64,000 nt of DNA from Cantharellus purpuraceus (taxonomy: Eukaryota; Basidiomycota; Agaricomycetes; Cantharellales; Hydnaceae). How positions within the stretch are numbered: position 1 is the first letter of the stretch; every line of letters begins with the position of its first letter. The translations under genes and the position numbers were made by a program. Below, in pieces: positions 22,609 through 33,758 of the stretch. The notes beneath the pieces are model-generated. The model had not been told where the DNA came from. It worked only from the letters and a program-made list of their open reading frames with translations, and ran no database searches. The stretch spans positions 2,914,001 to 2,978,000 of the forward strand of contig JALBUN010000023.1 of NCBI GenBank assembly GCA_025174535.1, read 5' to 3'.

Positions 22609-23032
22609 TCCACCCTGTTTTCTGCACTGGTTTGCACAGCCATGGATAGTCACATCTCAGGTGATGATCTCTGTGGAAAATAGTGCCCTGAGAGGCTGTG
22701 GTTGTCAAGTTACAGATTATTTATTGATCAGAGACATCTGAGCTTGAATTCAGGCCAAATGCCTGGTCCAAAGGTGGAGAGCCAACTGTGCAAAGGTTCA
22801 TGGGCACCTATGGGTCCACAACTGTAGCACAGCAGAAATAAATCATTCTAGGCTGAGTTCTGCATGGAATATTCCTGAAAAAATATGGAAAAATAGAGAA
22901 TATTTGAATAAGTCCATTCCAGGCACAAGCACCAAATACATGCTGATATTTAGGAATGGAAAAGTGAAGTATAGCACATTGGTGCTGCATAAATAGGATT
23001 TGATAGGGAAAAGGTGGTTCCCATATAGTCAG

Positions 23033-25620
23033 TCAAGTCATGCAGCAAGGGGACTGCAATGCCCCCTCAACATTTCAGCAGCTCATGACCACCATCTTCT
23101 GAGAATATATCAGAAGATTCATCCATGTATATCTGGATGATATATTTGTGTACTCTCATACTATATGAAGCACAATCACCACCTAGAGATGGTGTACACC
23201 AAGCTCAGAAAAGCACATATGTTCCTGAGCAAGGATAAGATCAATCTACAAGTATGGATTGCCTTGGTCACCTAATAGATGACCAAGGCATGCACGCAGA
23301 TGCTAATAAAATGCAGTGAATACAAGAATGGAGATGACCTAGGTCATACCATGAAGTCCAACATTTTCTTGGACTAGTGCAGTATCTGGTGCACTATATG
23401 CCAGACATAACTGCATACACAACCCTGTTATCAGGTTGTGCTCATAATAATCATCCATTCTTATGGACACCACTGCTGGAGAAATGCTTCAAAAGCATCA
23501 AGCTCCTAGCATGGGGGGCTCCAAGACTGGAGTCAGAGCCATCTATGGACACAGAAAAGACTGGCAGACCTGTTGGCCTGCTGGATTCCTATCCAAGAAA
23601 TTTAGTGCTGCACAACAGCACTATAAGACTCATGAGCACAAGACTATAGCCATGCTCAAAGCCCTAATGAGATGGGAAGATAAGCTACTAGGATGAAAGT
23701 TCATCCTAGTAACCAACCACAAGGGTCTCAAATACTTCAAGACCCAAAAGAACCTGTCTCCTAGACAGATTAGGTGGTGGGAGTTCTTATCCCATTTCAA
23801 CTTTACTACCCTGCATGTAGATGGGGGAGAGAACAAAGTAGCAGATTGTCTGTCGTGCTACTATGCTGATGACTCCTCAACAGAGAGTCATCCCAACTAC
23901 ATCTATGTGAGTGCAGATGTATGTCTTGACCCTGAAGGTGAACTGCTCCCTATGGAACGGTTTGTCAAGATCAGGACAGCAGCAGTCACCCAAAGGTGAC
24001 TGCTTGAGAAAAAAGAAAACAGAGTGCTAGAAGCTGAAGCACTCAATGTTCAAACAGAATCATTGAATGATGATTCTAATTCCTCTAAAGAAATAGAGGA
24101 CGTTGGAGTAATGTCATCAGATGATGACAGAACACCATTGTGATCCCATGTCAAGCATGGGATCAACCTCATGCAGATTGTATGAGGCACATATAGAAAG
24201 GATACTGTCCTTTCTAAGGTGCTGGAAGCACACACGATTTGGCATGCATGATGGTCTAATATGGACCAAAAATATATACAAATGTGATGTCATCTGTATA
24301 CCCTGCTCAGCATTCCTAAAGGGGAGGAGGCTGGTCGAGATAATAATTGACCATGCACACCAAGTAGTTGGCCATTTTGGTCAACTAAAGACCACGAATT
24401 ACATTCGACAGTTGTACTGGTGGCCAGGCATGACCACCGATGTTGAATTATTCTGCACTTCATGCACAAAGTGCCAAATGAATAAAGACAGTATGAAAAA
24501 ACCCACAGGGCTTCTTCATAGCTTGCCAGTACCAGAACAGCCCTGGCAATTGATAGGTATGGACTTGATGGATCCATTACCAAAATCAATGACTATGACT
24601 ACCTACTGGTAGTCATAGATCACCTCATGTTGCAGGTACATAATACCTATGAACACATGTGTAACAGCGAAAGGAGTAGCATGGCTATTCCTTAAAGAAG
24701 TTGTATGCCTCACAGTGTACCAGACTCAATCGTGTCTGATTGAGATTTGAAATTCACATCTATCTTTTGGTGTGAACTACAGCGGATAATGGGAGTGAAA
24801 CTCCTCATGTCCACAGTGTTCCATCCACAAATGGATGGAGCAACAGAATGAGCAAATTGTTCCATTGGCCAAATACTTTGTACCATTGTATGAAGTGATC
24901 AGAAAGATTGGGCACACAAATATCCAATGGTGGAGTTCACACTAAACTCCAACATAAGCTCAACAACAGGGTTTACTCCATTTGAGCTTAACCACAGGTA
25001 TATGCCTATTCTAGGCATGCCCATTAACAATGACACCAAGTTCAAGGGTGTCAAATGATTTTCACAGCAGGCTCAAATGAACCTGCTAGCGGCACACGAC
25101 ATGATGATAAAAAATCACATCGTTCAGACATTTGTTGCCAATAAGAAATGTCAGGAAGGTTCAACCTTCCAGAGAGGTGACAAAGTCTACCTCTCAATGA
25201 AAAACTTGACTCTACCTAAGGGTAGAACCAGTAAACTAGTGCCCAAGTATATTGGGCCTTATAAAGTAATCAAAGCCCATAATAAAGCTTCAATGGTGAC
25301 ACTGGAACTGCCACCAGAACTGACTAGTAGGTGCATTACACCTACATTCCACATCAGTCTCATTTAACCATATATGCTGAATGATGACTTGAGATTCCCA
25401 AAATGGGAAGCGAAGTCATTTTACAACTTTGGGAATGATTATGAGCAAGAGTGGCTCATCAATGAAATCATCGCTCATTGATGGATAAGCAATAAAGAAC
25501 TTGAATTTCAAGTTCTATGGACATTGGGAGATGTCACCTGAGAACCTTACATGTCATGTAAGGACCTAGAAGCTCTAGACAATTATTTAGAACTTTGAGG
25601 GGTGACTTGAGCATGAGAAC
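23033..25620 (+). pseudogene. Gypsy element 4, 3' half of pol (RT C-end, RNase H, integrase, chromo-like end)
   Basis: Resumes the reverse transcriptase cut on the minus strand at 13219: after GTCAG it reads MQQGDCNAPSTFQ and contains YLDDIF (about 23134). RNase H follows (about 23460-23870), then the integrase zinc finger H..H..C..C (24340-24480), GMDLMDPLP, and a GPY/F segment (25077-25367, KYIGPYKVIK). A weak chromo-like end (EWLINEIIAH, VLWTLGDVT) reaches 25600. Numerous TGA, TAG and TAA codons fall where arginine, tryptophan or glutamine is expected. Hairpins with 8-12 bp perfect arms recur within the coding sequence. Confidence 0.85.
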
Positions 25621-25900
25621 TACCTCATAGATGGTAGTTCTCAGAGAGACAGAGCCCCAAAGATCTAATGCGGCTCAAGGGGGAGAAGTGGAGCTACCAA
25701 GAATAAAGGTAGCTCCTAGTGGGATGCAACAAAGAGCTACCATCAATGATGGTGGCTCAATGAGGGGAGGAGGAACTACCTTGATTAATGGTAGTTCCTA
25801 GATAAGGATAGAGATACCATAACAACAGGCAGCTCAATGGCAGAAAAACTGCTCCCATAGGGAGCAGTTCACCATCATGCTACTCATAGTAGCATGAGAG
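25614..25900. repeat. Array of perfect hairpins between pol and ORF2 of element 4
   Basis: Five perfect stem-loops follow each other in 287 bp: arms TGAGAACTACC/GGTAGTTCTCA (25614-25643), GGAGCTACC/GGTAGCTCC (25690-25716), AGGAACTACC/GGTAGTTCCT (25771-25799), AACTGCTCCC/GGGAGCAGTT (25847-25869), TCATGCTACT/AGTAGCATGA (25875-25897). A sixth, imperfect one lies at about 25734-25758. Loops are 3-9 nt. The first arms share a G(A/G)(A/G)CTACC core. Confidence 0.85.
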
Positions 25901-26033
25901 AGGTAAGCAATAATTAATCCCATTACACTCATGTGACATAGTCACTGGAAAAATTCTCAATAAAGAATTTTTGAGCTCAGCCATAAAAGGCTAGCGGTGC
26001 TTCTTTGAACCACCACAACCCCCCTCCATCAAA

Positions 26034-28524
26034 ATGTCATCTCTCAGAAGGGAGATGATGGATGCTCAAGACAAGTATCCAATGGAAGTTGAACAAACTT
26101 CCACAGCAGCAGCACCTGCAATGAGTGCTGCAGATATGATCAGAGGTCATGAAGATGAGATGACCTGGAAAATCAGCAGATGGCATGGTGGCACTGCCAT
26201 CCATCACCCTCACAGGTGCAACAAGTGCAACACATGTGTTACACTTAATCGAGGCCCAAAATGGAGGCTGATTATATCTTTCCACTGCTTTGGTGGAAAG
26301 AGCATTAAGAGTTGCATGGCTGTGACTTATACGCAACATCAAAGATGATGTTGCAACACCTTATTGTGAAGACTACAATAAGATGTACAAGGATAACTTG
26401 GACCTGTTTGCACAGGTCCAAGAACTCAAAAGACTTCTCAACAATGAGAAGTCCAAAGTAACTCATCTCAGAGACGAGTTGAAAACACTGAAGGAGGCTG
26501 CTGATAGAGCACCTCCTACATTCAAGACCAAGCTCATGATGGTGCACTTGGCCCCAGTAGCATTGCTATCACGTGCTATGGCAGGCAAATCATTACCTGC
26601 CATTATGCCATCACAACCTGTGGCTTCATCGTCACAGGAAAAAATTGATCTCACCAAAGAGGATGACCTCCCAAGCAAATTGCCTTGGGTCAACCCTTGA
26701 GGGTTTGAGGGTCAAGATTGGGATGACACTGACCCAATCTGGGAGGGATACGACCACAATTGTGGTCTCCTCCTGGCTAGCATTCCCAAGGGTGCTAAGC
26801 AACCTGGCAAACTCAAAGAGTTTGCCCTATCAGAAATCGAAGCTGAAGTTGATCAGCTTCAAAAGGAATACATGGCTGGTGACACCAGCCATACCTTAAA
26901 AGACCCAGCATTGAAGACACTGGAAGAAGCCCAGCATACAAATTATCACAAACACTGGGACGATTTTGGGCATGCTCTCAAGCATGCCAATGCAGGGAAA
27001 TCATTCCCCAAATGGGCACCGTAGTTCATGACTGTGGCTGACCCTCCCAGAGCAGTCACTGGCCACCTGCCATGACCTCTGGGCAAGTCCACCCCTATCA
27101 GGGCAGACTGGTTCGACATCTGCAATACAGACACTCTGGAGTTCATATCGCTCCATAAAAAGGCATTGGCCACACCATTTGCAGAATGGACTGTACCAAT
27201 GCACAGAGTCATCAAGAGAATGACTCTGCTGGCTCACACTGATAACTCAAGTCTTATCGTCACTCTACCAACCACACCAGTAGACACACTTGCCCTCATA
27301 CAGGGGTGGCAAGTAAACCCTAATAGGGTCCCCCCAGCCATCTGACAGGAGTCGGATGGTATGATGAACTTGTCTGATGTTGTTATGACTATATTCATTA
27401 ATGCCCAGATCCCCATCTGATCCACTCAGATCTCCACGCATATAAAATCTATACTCCATTTGGAAACCACCATGTCTCCCTCTACCTGTCTGATTGTCAC
27501 TGCCGATTCCACCCATCCGTCTCCGGTTCCAATTGATGCATCAGCATCACCATAGGAACCTGGACATCCATCCCCATCGGACTCAGACATACTCATCTAA
27601 GGCCGTTGGCCTCAGAGACCCATCACCAGAGTAATTATTATTAGATTTCAAATATGTATTTAAGTTGCCCGACTGGGGACTTCATTCCCCAGTTCAAATA
27701 TCGAATCACGCCTAGTTCCTATGTCTGATCCTAACTCTCTAAGTCGTACTGCATCTCCGAAATCTTGGACACTGGTATTAGTGAGGGCACAGCACATAAG
27801 CTGAAGCCAAGTCCATTCCAACCCCCATGACATACCCGACTCCTTCTCTGACTCCAACCAAACCTCCAACCTGACTTCTGACCCAATCTCCAACCCCCAA
27901 TCGGACCTAGTGTGTAACAGATGTGGACATCTGGATGTGGCTGCAAAAGGCCACTCCCAAGAAGGGTTCTTCTGCGTTCAAGAACCTCTGGACCATGTTC
28001 CAGAATCCTGGCCACTGGAAATCATTGACCAGTGGTCAAAAGTTCTCACCAACTCTTGGTGACACCTTTCACACTTCAGTCACTGGAGCATATGATTGGG
28101 GAATCACTCCCCCAAAGAACATACTGAATTAGAGCTTGCGCTCTGGTTTGGGCAATTGGGAGGCATCACCCCCAATTGGGCTGCTATATTAGAGGAGTTT
28201 GCTAAATGCATTACCTCTGGAGCAGCTTTTAACCAGCCCACTAGGGTTGGTAAGCGAAAGCAGGAGACTCAGGGAGTCTCCCAAGCAGCTCATAAAGCTG
28301 CTAAATGCTCTCTTGCTGAGCATTTAGGTCATGATCAACTTAATCATGAACTCAATAGGGATGCTGCAGTAGCAATTGCATCCTCCTCATCCATTCAAGT
28401 GGATGAGGATACCACAACCACATCAGGGACGACTGAGAGCCGTCCTCCTCCAGAACCATATGAACAAGATGATCATATGGACACCGACTTGTCAGAACAG
28501 CTTCATAAGGAGCTGTATGATTAA
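26034..28524 (+). pseudogene. ORF2 downstream of pol in Gypsy element 4
   Basis: A separate reading frame starts at ATG 26034 and, after removal of the solo LTR at 27381-27919 and one GATGT, runs to the TAA at 28522. Two or three stops and a frame change near 26349 break it. It has a heptad-like region (26383-26520), an acidic LTKEDD, a segment with SEIEAEVDQLQKEY, a WFDICNTDTLEF block, and DVDIWMWLQKA spanning the LTR junction. The C-terminal third (28096-28524) is polar and low in complexity. I believe similar ORFs occur at the 3' end of other Agaricomycete Gypsy elements, but I know of no function. It is not an envelope-like protein: no signal peptide or membrane segment is visible. Confidence 0.65.
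27381..27919 (-). repeat. Solo LTR2 inside ORF2 of element 4
   Basis: 539 bp, third copy of LTR2, inverted relative to the pair at 18233-22608, and flanked by GATGT at 27376-27380 and 27920-27924. The host ORF reads straight across when the LTR and one GATGT are removed (MNLSDV then DIWMWL). Confidence 0.93.
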
Positions 28525-28566
28525 AAAGTACTGAATGAGATTGCATCTCATTCAAACAGGGGAGGG

Positions 28567-28835
28567 TGTAAGTACCAAAGGTACTTACTTACTATAGTAT
28601 ATAAGTATAATTGATATATGTAACATTCCCTTAAGGAATGTTGTCCTCTTGGTATATGCATGCACCCATAGGGTGCATATGTATAGTTATTATGTAAGCC
28701 AGTGGACCCAGTACACATGTGGGTCCACTTATAGTAGATAGAACTTAGTTAACTACCACACTGTACATCACATCACACAACCAATATACTTGGTTGAGTT
28801 CTGTGCAACAGTGTGAACTAAGACACCCATTTACA
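28567..28835 (+). repeat. 3' LTR of element 4
   Basis: A purine tract (CAGGGGAGGG, to 28566) precedes TGTAAGTACC; the end TTTACA at 28835 is inferred. The LTR is rich in perfect hairpins: GTAAGTACC/GGTACTTAC (28568-28588), AACATTCC/GGAATGTT (28622-28642), ATGCACCC/GGGTGCAT (28660-28678), AGTGGACCCA/TGGGTCCACT (28701-28729). The 5' LTR was lost at the 15816 junction. Confidence 0.65.
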
Positions 28836-31800
28836 GAGACAGAGGGGTTCATTCATGCTATCAGGCTTGCCATCACAATCCAGCCTGTGTCTTTCCCAGA
28901 TGAGCAGACCAAGATCCTGTATACTCTCTTTCATGACTGCAGGTTCTGCTGAAGTATAGGCCCACAATGAGACCCAAGTGGTCATTGATGGGACTTCATT
29001 GCTCTCCACTCTCAAAGAGTTCATCAGACAGGTGGAGAATGCTTTTGGAGACCCTGATCACTCTTGAACAGCACAGACAAAGTTACATAATCTCAGGATG
29101 ACAACTAGCATGTTAGCAGATGAATACATGGCACAGTTTGAGACATTGGCAGGAAGAACAGGGTTTAATGATGTGGCACTTGAAGATGCCTACACTTGAG
29201 GGCTCCCTGCAATGATTCTTGACAAGATCCATGCACAGCCAGTACTCCCATTAGGTTTCAAGGCCTGGAAGGAAGCAGCTTGTCAAATTGACCGCAACCA
29301 CCACCACCTCATAGAAGTGAAACAGGCACAGGCTCCACACTTCCTCTTACCTTACCCCATCTTGAGCTCACAACACTCCTGTCATCTCTGCACCCACCAC
29401 TCCTGCACCATTTAGTGGTGCTGTACCTATGGACATTGACTCTGGCTGTCATTGTAGTGAAACTCAAATGTGCTATAACTGTGGCAAGCATGGCCATATC
29501 TCCCCAGCATGCACTGAACCATGCAGAGAATGTATTCAAGCTGATCTGACCAAAGCAGCCATCAACAGTATGGTCTCTGAATCAGTTGCAGCTGCAATGG
29601 ACACCAAAGAAGCAGTACAGAAGGCATCAACTCTAGTGCAAGAGGAAAAGCAGGGCTTTCAGGCCAGTCAGCAGTGAAGAGCATGCCCCACTTGACAAAT
29701 TAGTTTTCAGTTCTTGAATCATGTACAATAGGGCTCACAAGCAATATGCTACACTCATATCCCCCTTGTGATCAGACTGAAACCAAAACAGCCATGTCTA
29801 AAACTTCTTCTCAACTTCTAACTGAACATGATGACTCTCCCCACATCCATGTTTGATCTGCAGACATCCATCAATGTACAAGAATCCCTCTGAAAATCCA
29901 CTCCGTAGACACTGGATACTCTCTAGCAGTGGATGCACTTCTCAACAGTGGAGCTACAAGGATGCTCATTGATGTAGAATATGTCAAGGCAGAGAAACTT
30001 CAAACATATCCCCTGCCACATGCCATACCTGTTTATAATTTGATGGGACCCCCAACAAAGTGGTTCAATCAAGGAAGAAGTTGACCTCATCTGCACATAT
30101 GGGACTCATACAGAACATGCCACATTCTCTGTTACAAGCTTGAGAAGTCTTGGCATCATTATTGGTCACACTTGGCTCATAAAACACAATCCAGAGGTGA
30201 ACTAGTGCACAGGAGAGATAAAGATGACTCATTGCCCTGATTCATGTGGAGAAGTACCAGAAAACAGAGAGCCTTTAACTGGAACCACTCCATTGAATGG
30301 CAAGAACCCACACAGGCAACCCCTACTTGAGACCAAACCTTTATCATCTTTGTGGAAGAAGACTTGGAGAAGATCTGTGCAGGCTCAACAGTCTCACAAC
30401 AGCTCACACATGTTAAGAAAAGATGTGGAGGGGTGTTGTGTGTGAGTGTAAGATGAAGGTGAGGGATGGTGGCGAAGTAGATTTTGAATAGGGGAGCAAT
30501 TACTGCAAGGATGCAGATATATGTGAGGTCGATAAAAAGGTGTTGTTTAGTAGAGTGATGTTACCAAATATCAGAATATTCGGTTAAGAACTGGGACTTC
30601 TGAAAAATATTTGAGCAGAAATGGGAATAGCAACACTTTGAAAAAGTGTTTGCTTAATAGAAATGGATGTAATAATCCAAATCATTCGTAATTTGAGATA
30701 GAAATAGTTGATGCAATATCCTAATGGGATATGCAAAAGATTTCAAATTGAATAGGTTGTTTAGGAGTTATTCCAGGAACGACAGAAAGTTGACACAAGC
30801 TGTTTGTTTGCAGCTTGGAAGGGATTAAGAATAGTGAATCTCCTTATTGATACTCGTACACAGTTGTAGTTAATATACAATTTGACAATCACATGATAAA
30901 AAAGCCTTTTAGTAAGATTGAAACATATGATAAAAGAAATGATGTGGATACTGATAATATGTGATGTCATGGGGAAAAACTTTTTATAGAGAAAGGAGTT
31001 TTACCCGTTTGACTTGAGGTTTATGACGAATGAAAATCATCATAATACCTCCCTTTTTGAGTAGTAGCCATCCTCGTAGAACGAAAGGATGGCTCAAATA
31101 AAATCAAAAATCACCTCCTCCTCATCCCTTAATCAAAAAATTCCTAGACTTTTCACAACTTTCCCTTATCATAAAAACTCTCCCTTCTTACTCCAATAGG
31201 TCGGAATAGTATTTGAATAAATTCTTGACAACACAGAAGGCCACAGAATCTGCTCCTATCAAACTCTTTGAAGATATCATCCCAGAGGTGTATTGGGGAT
31301 TTAAGGATATTTTTTCAAAGGAGTCTTTTGATCAGCTTCACCTCAGAAACCATGGGACCATGCCACCAAACTCACTCCAGGAGCCCAACCCTTCAGCACA
31401 AAGATCTATCCAATGTCCCCAAATGAGCAGAAGGAGTTAGACACTTTCCTTGAAGAGAACCTACAGAATCATCATGTACACCCTTCCAAGTCACCAATGG
31501 CATCCCCTGTTTTCTTTGTGAAGAAGAAGGATGGCAATCTTTGGTTTGTGGACTACCATAAATGAATGATATCACAATTAAGAATGCCTACCCTCTACCC
31601 CTGGTACCAGATATCATGAACAAAATTGCTGCCACCAATGCCAAGTACTTCACCAAGCTTGACATCCAATGGGGATACAACAATGTGTGCATTAAAGAGG
31701 GTGATAGGTGGAAGGCAGCCTTTCAGACCAACCATGGCCTATGTGAACCCCTAGTCATGTTCTTTGGTCTCACAACAGCCCAGCAACTTTCCAGACTATG

Positions 31801-32060
31801 ATGAATGACATTTTCAAGGAGCTATTGATGACAGTGTTATGGTAGTGTTCATGGATGACATTCTCATCTTCACTGAATCCCTAGAACAACATCACAGGAT
31901 TGTGCAATCCATACTTGAAATCCTTTAGGCCAACCACTTGTACCTCAAACCAGAGAAATGCCTCTTCATACAACAGAGGTAGATTATCTAGGGCTTATTT
32001 TCTCACAGGGACATGTGGCTATGGACCCAGTCAAGGTAGCTGGAGTTTGAGACTGGCCCA
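28836..32060 (+). pseudogene. Ty3/Gypsy element C, truncated and interrupted
   Basis: Plus-strand Gag (28836-29420, with a YMAQFETLAGRTGF block), a zinc knuckle CYNCGKHGHISPAC (about 29470-29515), and a protease near 29935 whose active site reads NSGATR instead of DSGA. An LTR4-like insert (about 30431-31205) separates protease from reverse transcriptase (31213-32040: [31 protein letters not shown]). The RT stops near 32060 against the inverted Copia fragment, so RNase H and integrase are missing. Several stops are present. No LTR was identified. Confidence 0.8.
30431..31205. repeat. LTR4-like insertion in element C
   Basis: About 775 bp without coding content lie between protease and RT of element C. 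Blocks shared with the solo LTR at 13584-14293 include GTAGATTTTGAATAG, GGAGTTATTCCAG and ACATGTGATAAAA-like segments in the same order, so it is a diverged relative. Ends and target duplication could not be fixed. Confidence 0.55.
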
Positions 32061-32074
32061 TACCCCTGGTAGTA

Positions 32075-33111
32075 TGCTCCTGAATTGAATGGAGCCATGA
32101 CCAGCTACAGATATGTTGCGGGCATCCCCAATTGCAATTGATTCACATGAACCTGATGGTGAGTAAGTGACAAAGAAACTCTTATCACAGAACATGTGTG
32201 ATGTTGTGCCACAGTCCAATATTAACTTGGCTGACTTTGGAGTCTCTCCCACCATGAATACCTGTCCAATCCAGCATTCTCCTAGCTCCTGGAGGTTGTT
32301 GACAGTGAAGTTAGCCATGCCTCCACTGCCTTTCTTTTTCTCATCTTCCTCATGCTTGGGACACCTGTTAGCCCAATGTCCTTTTTCATGACAGTAGCAA
32401 CATTCATCATCTGGCTTTGGTTTTGCTCCAGTGCACTTTTTCTTGCCAGCTAGTAGTGCTGTTTCACTAGCTTTCTCTCTAGAGCAGTGATTGGATTCCA
32501 AAATGAGCATGCTGCTGACAGTGGCAGAAGTGAGCTTAGGTGATTCCAGGCTAAATAGCTGAATCTTGAGGACATCTCATGACTGATTGTGGGGGAGCAA
32601 GAGGATGAGTGCTTGAGTGACATGTATATCAGGGAGCATCTCTCCTGCTGCCATGATTTTCTGTCCAAGGTCAAGCATGGTAGTGATGTGGTCAGCCATG
32701 GAGCTTGTCCCTATACTTCCAAGTATATAGTTCCTCAAAGTAGTAGTGGACATCTATCCATTGCTGATTGGTCATGTACATGTTGTGCCATGTGTCCCAC
32801 ATCTGCTTCAAAGTTTGGGCCTTCGAAACATGTGGCCATTGAGAACTTTCAGTGGCACCCTTCATGAGACCCTGAGCCACCTGACCATGCAGCAACCAGT
32901 CCATGTGTTCTTTCCATTCAAGCTTCCATTCTGTGGTAGCCACCTTTGCACCAGATGGTGCATCTGGACAAATCTCCATGCCATTGACTATCAGCCAAAG
33001 GTAGTGAGACTGCAGTGCAGCTTGCATGTGCTTGGCCCAGAGTGAGTAGTTCTGGCCATTGAGCTTTGGAAATTTGAAGGCATGCAATTCTGATTTGCTG
33101 GCAGGGCCCAT
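32075..33111 (-). pseudogene. Ty1/Copia gag-protease fragment
   Basis: Minus strand, start ATG at 33111: a Copia Gag (FPKLNGQNYSLWAKHMQAAL, typical of UBN2-like Gag), a frame change near 32690, a zinc knuckle CYCHEKGHWANRC (about 32390), and the start of a Copia protease (LILDCGTTSHMF, where DSGA is usual). It ends against element C near 32060-32090, so integrase and reverse transcriptase are gone. This is the last repeat before the genes. Confidence 0.85.
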
Positions 33112-33300
33112 AACCTAACAACTAGTAGGTTCAGGTGCTGAGCTGGACCTTAAGTCTACAGCTGGAGTTCACAGATAAAGGCATGTGATATTAGATTAGA
33201 GATATACAGACTACCACAATATGCGTACCTGGAGTTCACAGATAAAGGCGTGAACTCCAGCAGGCGCCAGAAAGAAAATTTTTGTATCCCGCCTAACCGC
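33112..33300. repeat. Copia-flanking repeats
   Basis: CTGGAGTTCACAGATAAAGG occurs twice (near 33172 and 33231), and the second copy is followed by GTGAACTCCAG, its inverse. This may be the remains of the Copia leader or LTR; I could not define ends. The TE block gives way to gene-like sequence around 33260-33300. Confidence 0.45.
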
Positions 33301-33649
33301 GGATCCATACGCGGCCACATTGAGGGCGAGTCGTTTCATAGTAGTAAAAACCTTCGTCATGGTCGTCGTCCTATTGTAGGTTCGGATGTGAGTGAGGTAT
33401 ATAGTTTCGAGTTACACACCGGGTGATCAGTCCGTGATATCTCGAAGGGTTATTGTGCTTGGATTTAAGGAGAGGTGAAAAATGTAAGAAGCTGAGATGC
33501 GGGGCCCGAAGGACTTAGAATGCACTAGAGTACGAGTTCAAACCAAGTCCATATTCGGGGGCAAGGAGCTGACTATTTACATGAAAACTATACTGCTTAT
33601 ATATGATTCTGAGGGCTCGGGAGCTGTGGTCGGAGTTGTGTGGGCTCGG

Positions 33650-33655
33650 TGACTC
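33650..33655 (+). promoter_or_regulatory. Candidate Gcn4/Cpc1 site upstream of trpE
   Basis: TGACTC, the core of the general amino acid control element, lies 104 bp before the trpE start. A full TGAGTCA is at 33784-33790 inside the first intron, 8 bp after the donor. Regulation by a Gcn4-type factor is inferred from known control of fungal tryptophan genes. Confidence 0.4.
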
Positions 33656-33758
33656 CGGGCCCTTACCACTAGTGCCGCACGCGCATTCATCAAGGTCGAG
33701 GTAGACCAGCGTATTCACTATCAGCGCTCGGTCATTCCTTGCTTTCCTCCACCCTCCC

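Larger units (their letters stand above)
17232..23027 (+). repeat. LTR1, copy 2 (3' LTR), split by a nested element
   Basis: The LTR runs 17232-18232 and resumes at 22614-23027 (about 1415 bp together); the 4.4-kb LTR2 element sits between. The end reads CCCATATA instead of CCCATACA. It is followed by GTCAG at 23028-23032 and then element 4 reverse transcriptase, the same 5 bases that flank LTR1 copy 1. Confidence 0.9.

Noticed and set aside
11776..23027. Two inverted LTR1 copies as terminal inverted repeats of one large DNA transposon
   Set aside because: The copies have TG...CA ends, a purine run before one of them, and each is flanked on the outside by one half of the same split RT gene with GTCAG, which fits an inverted LTR insertion instead.
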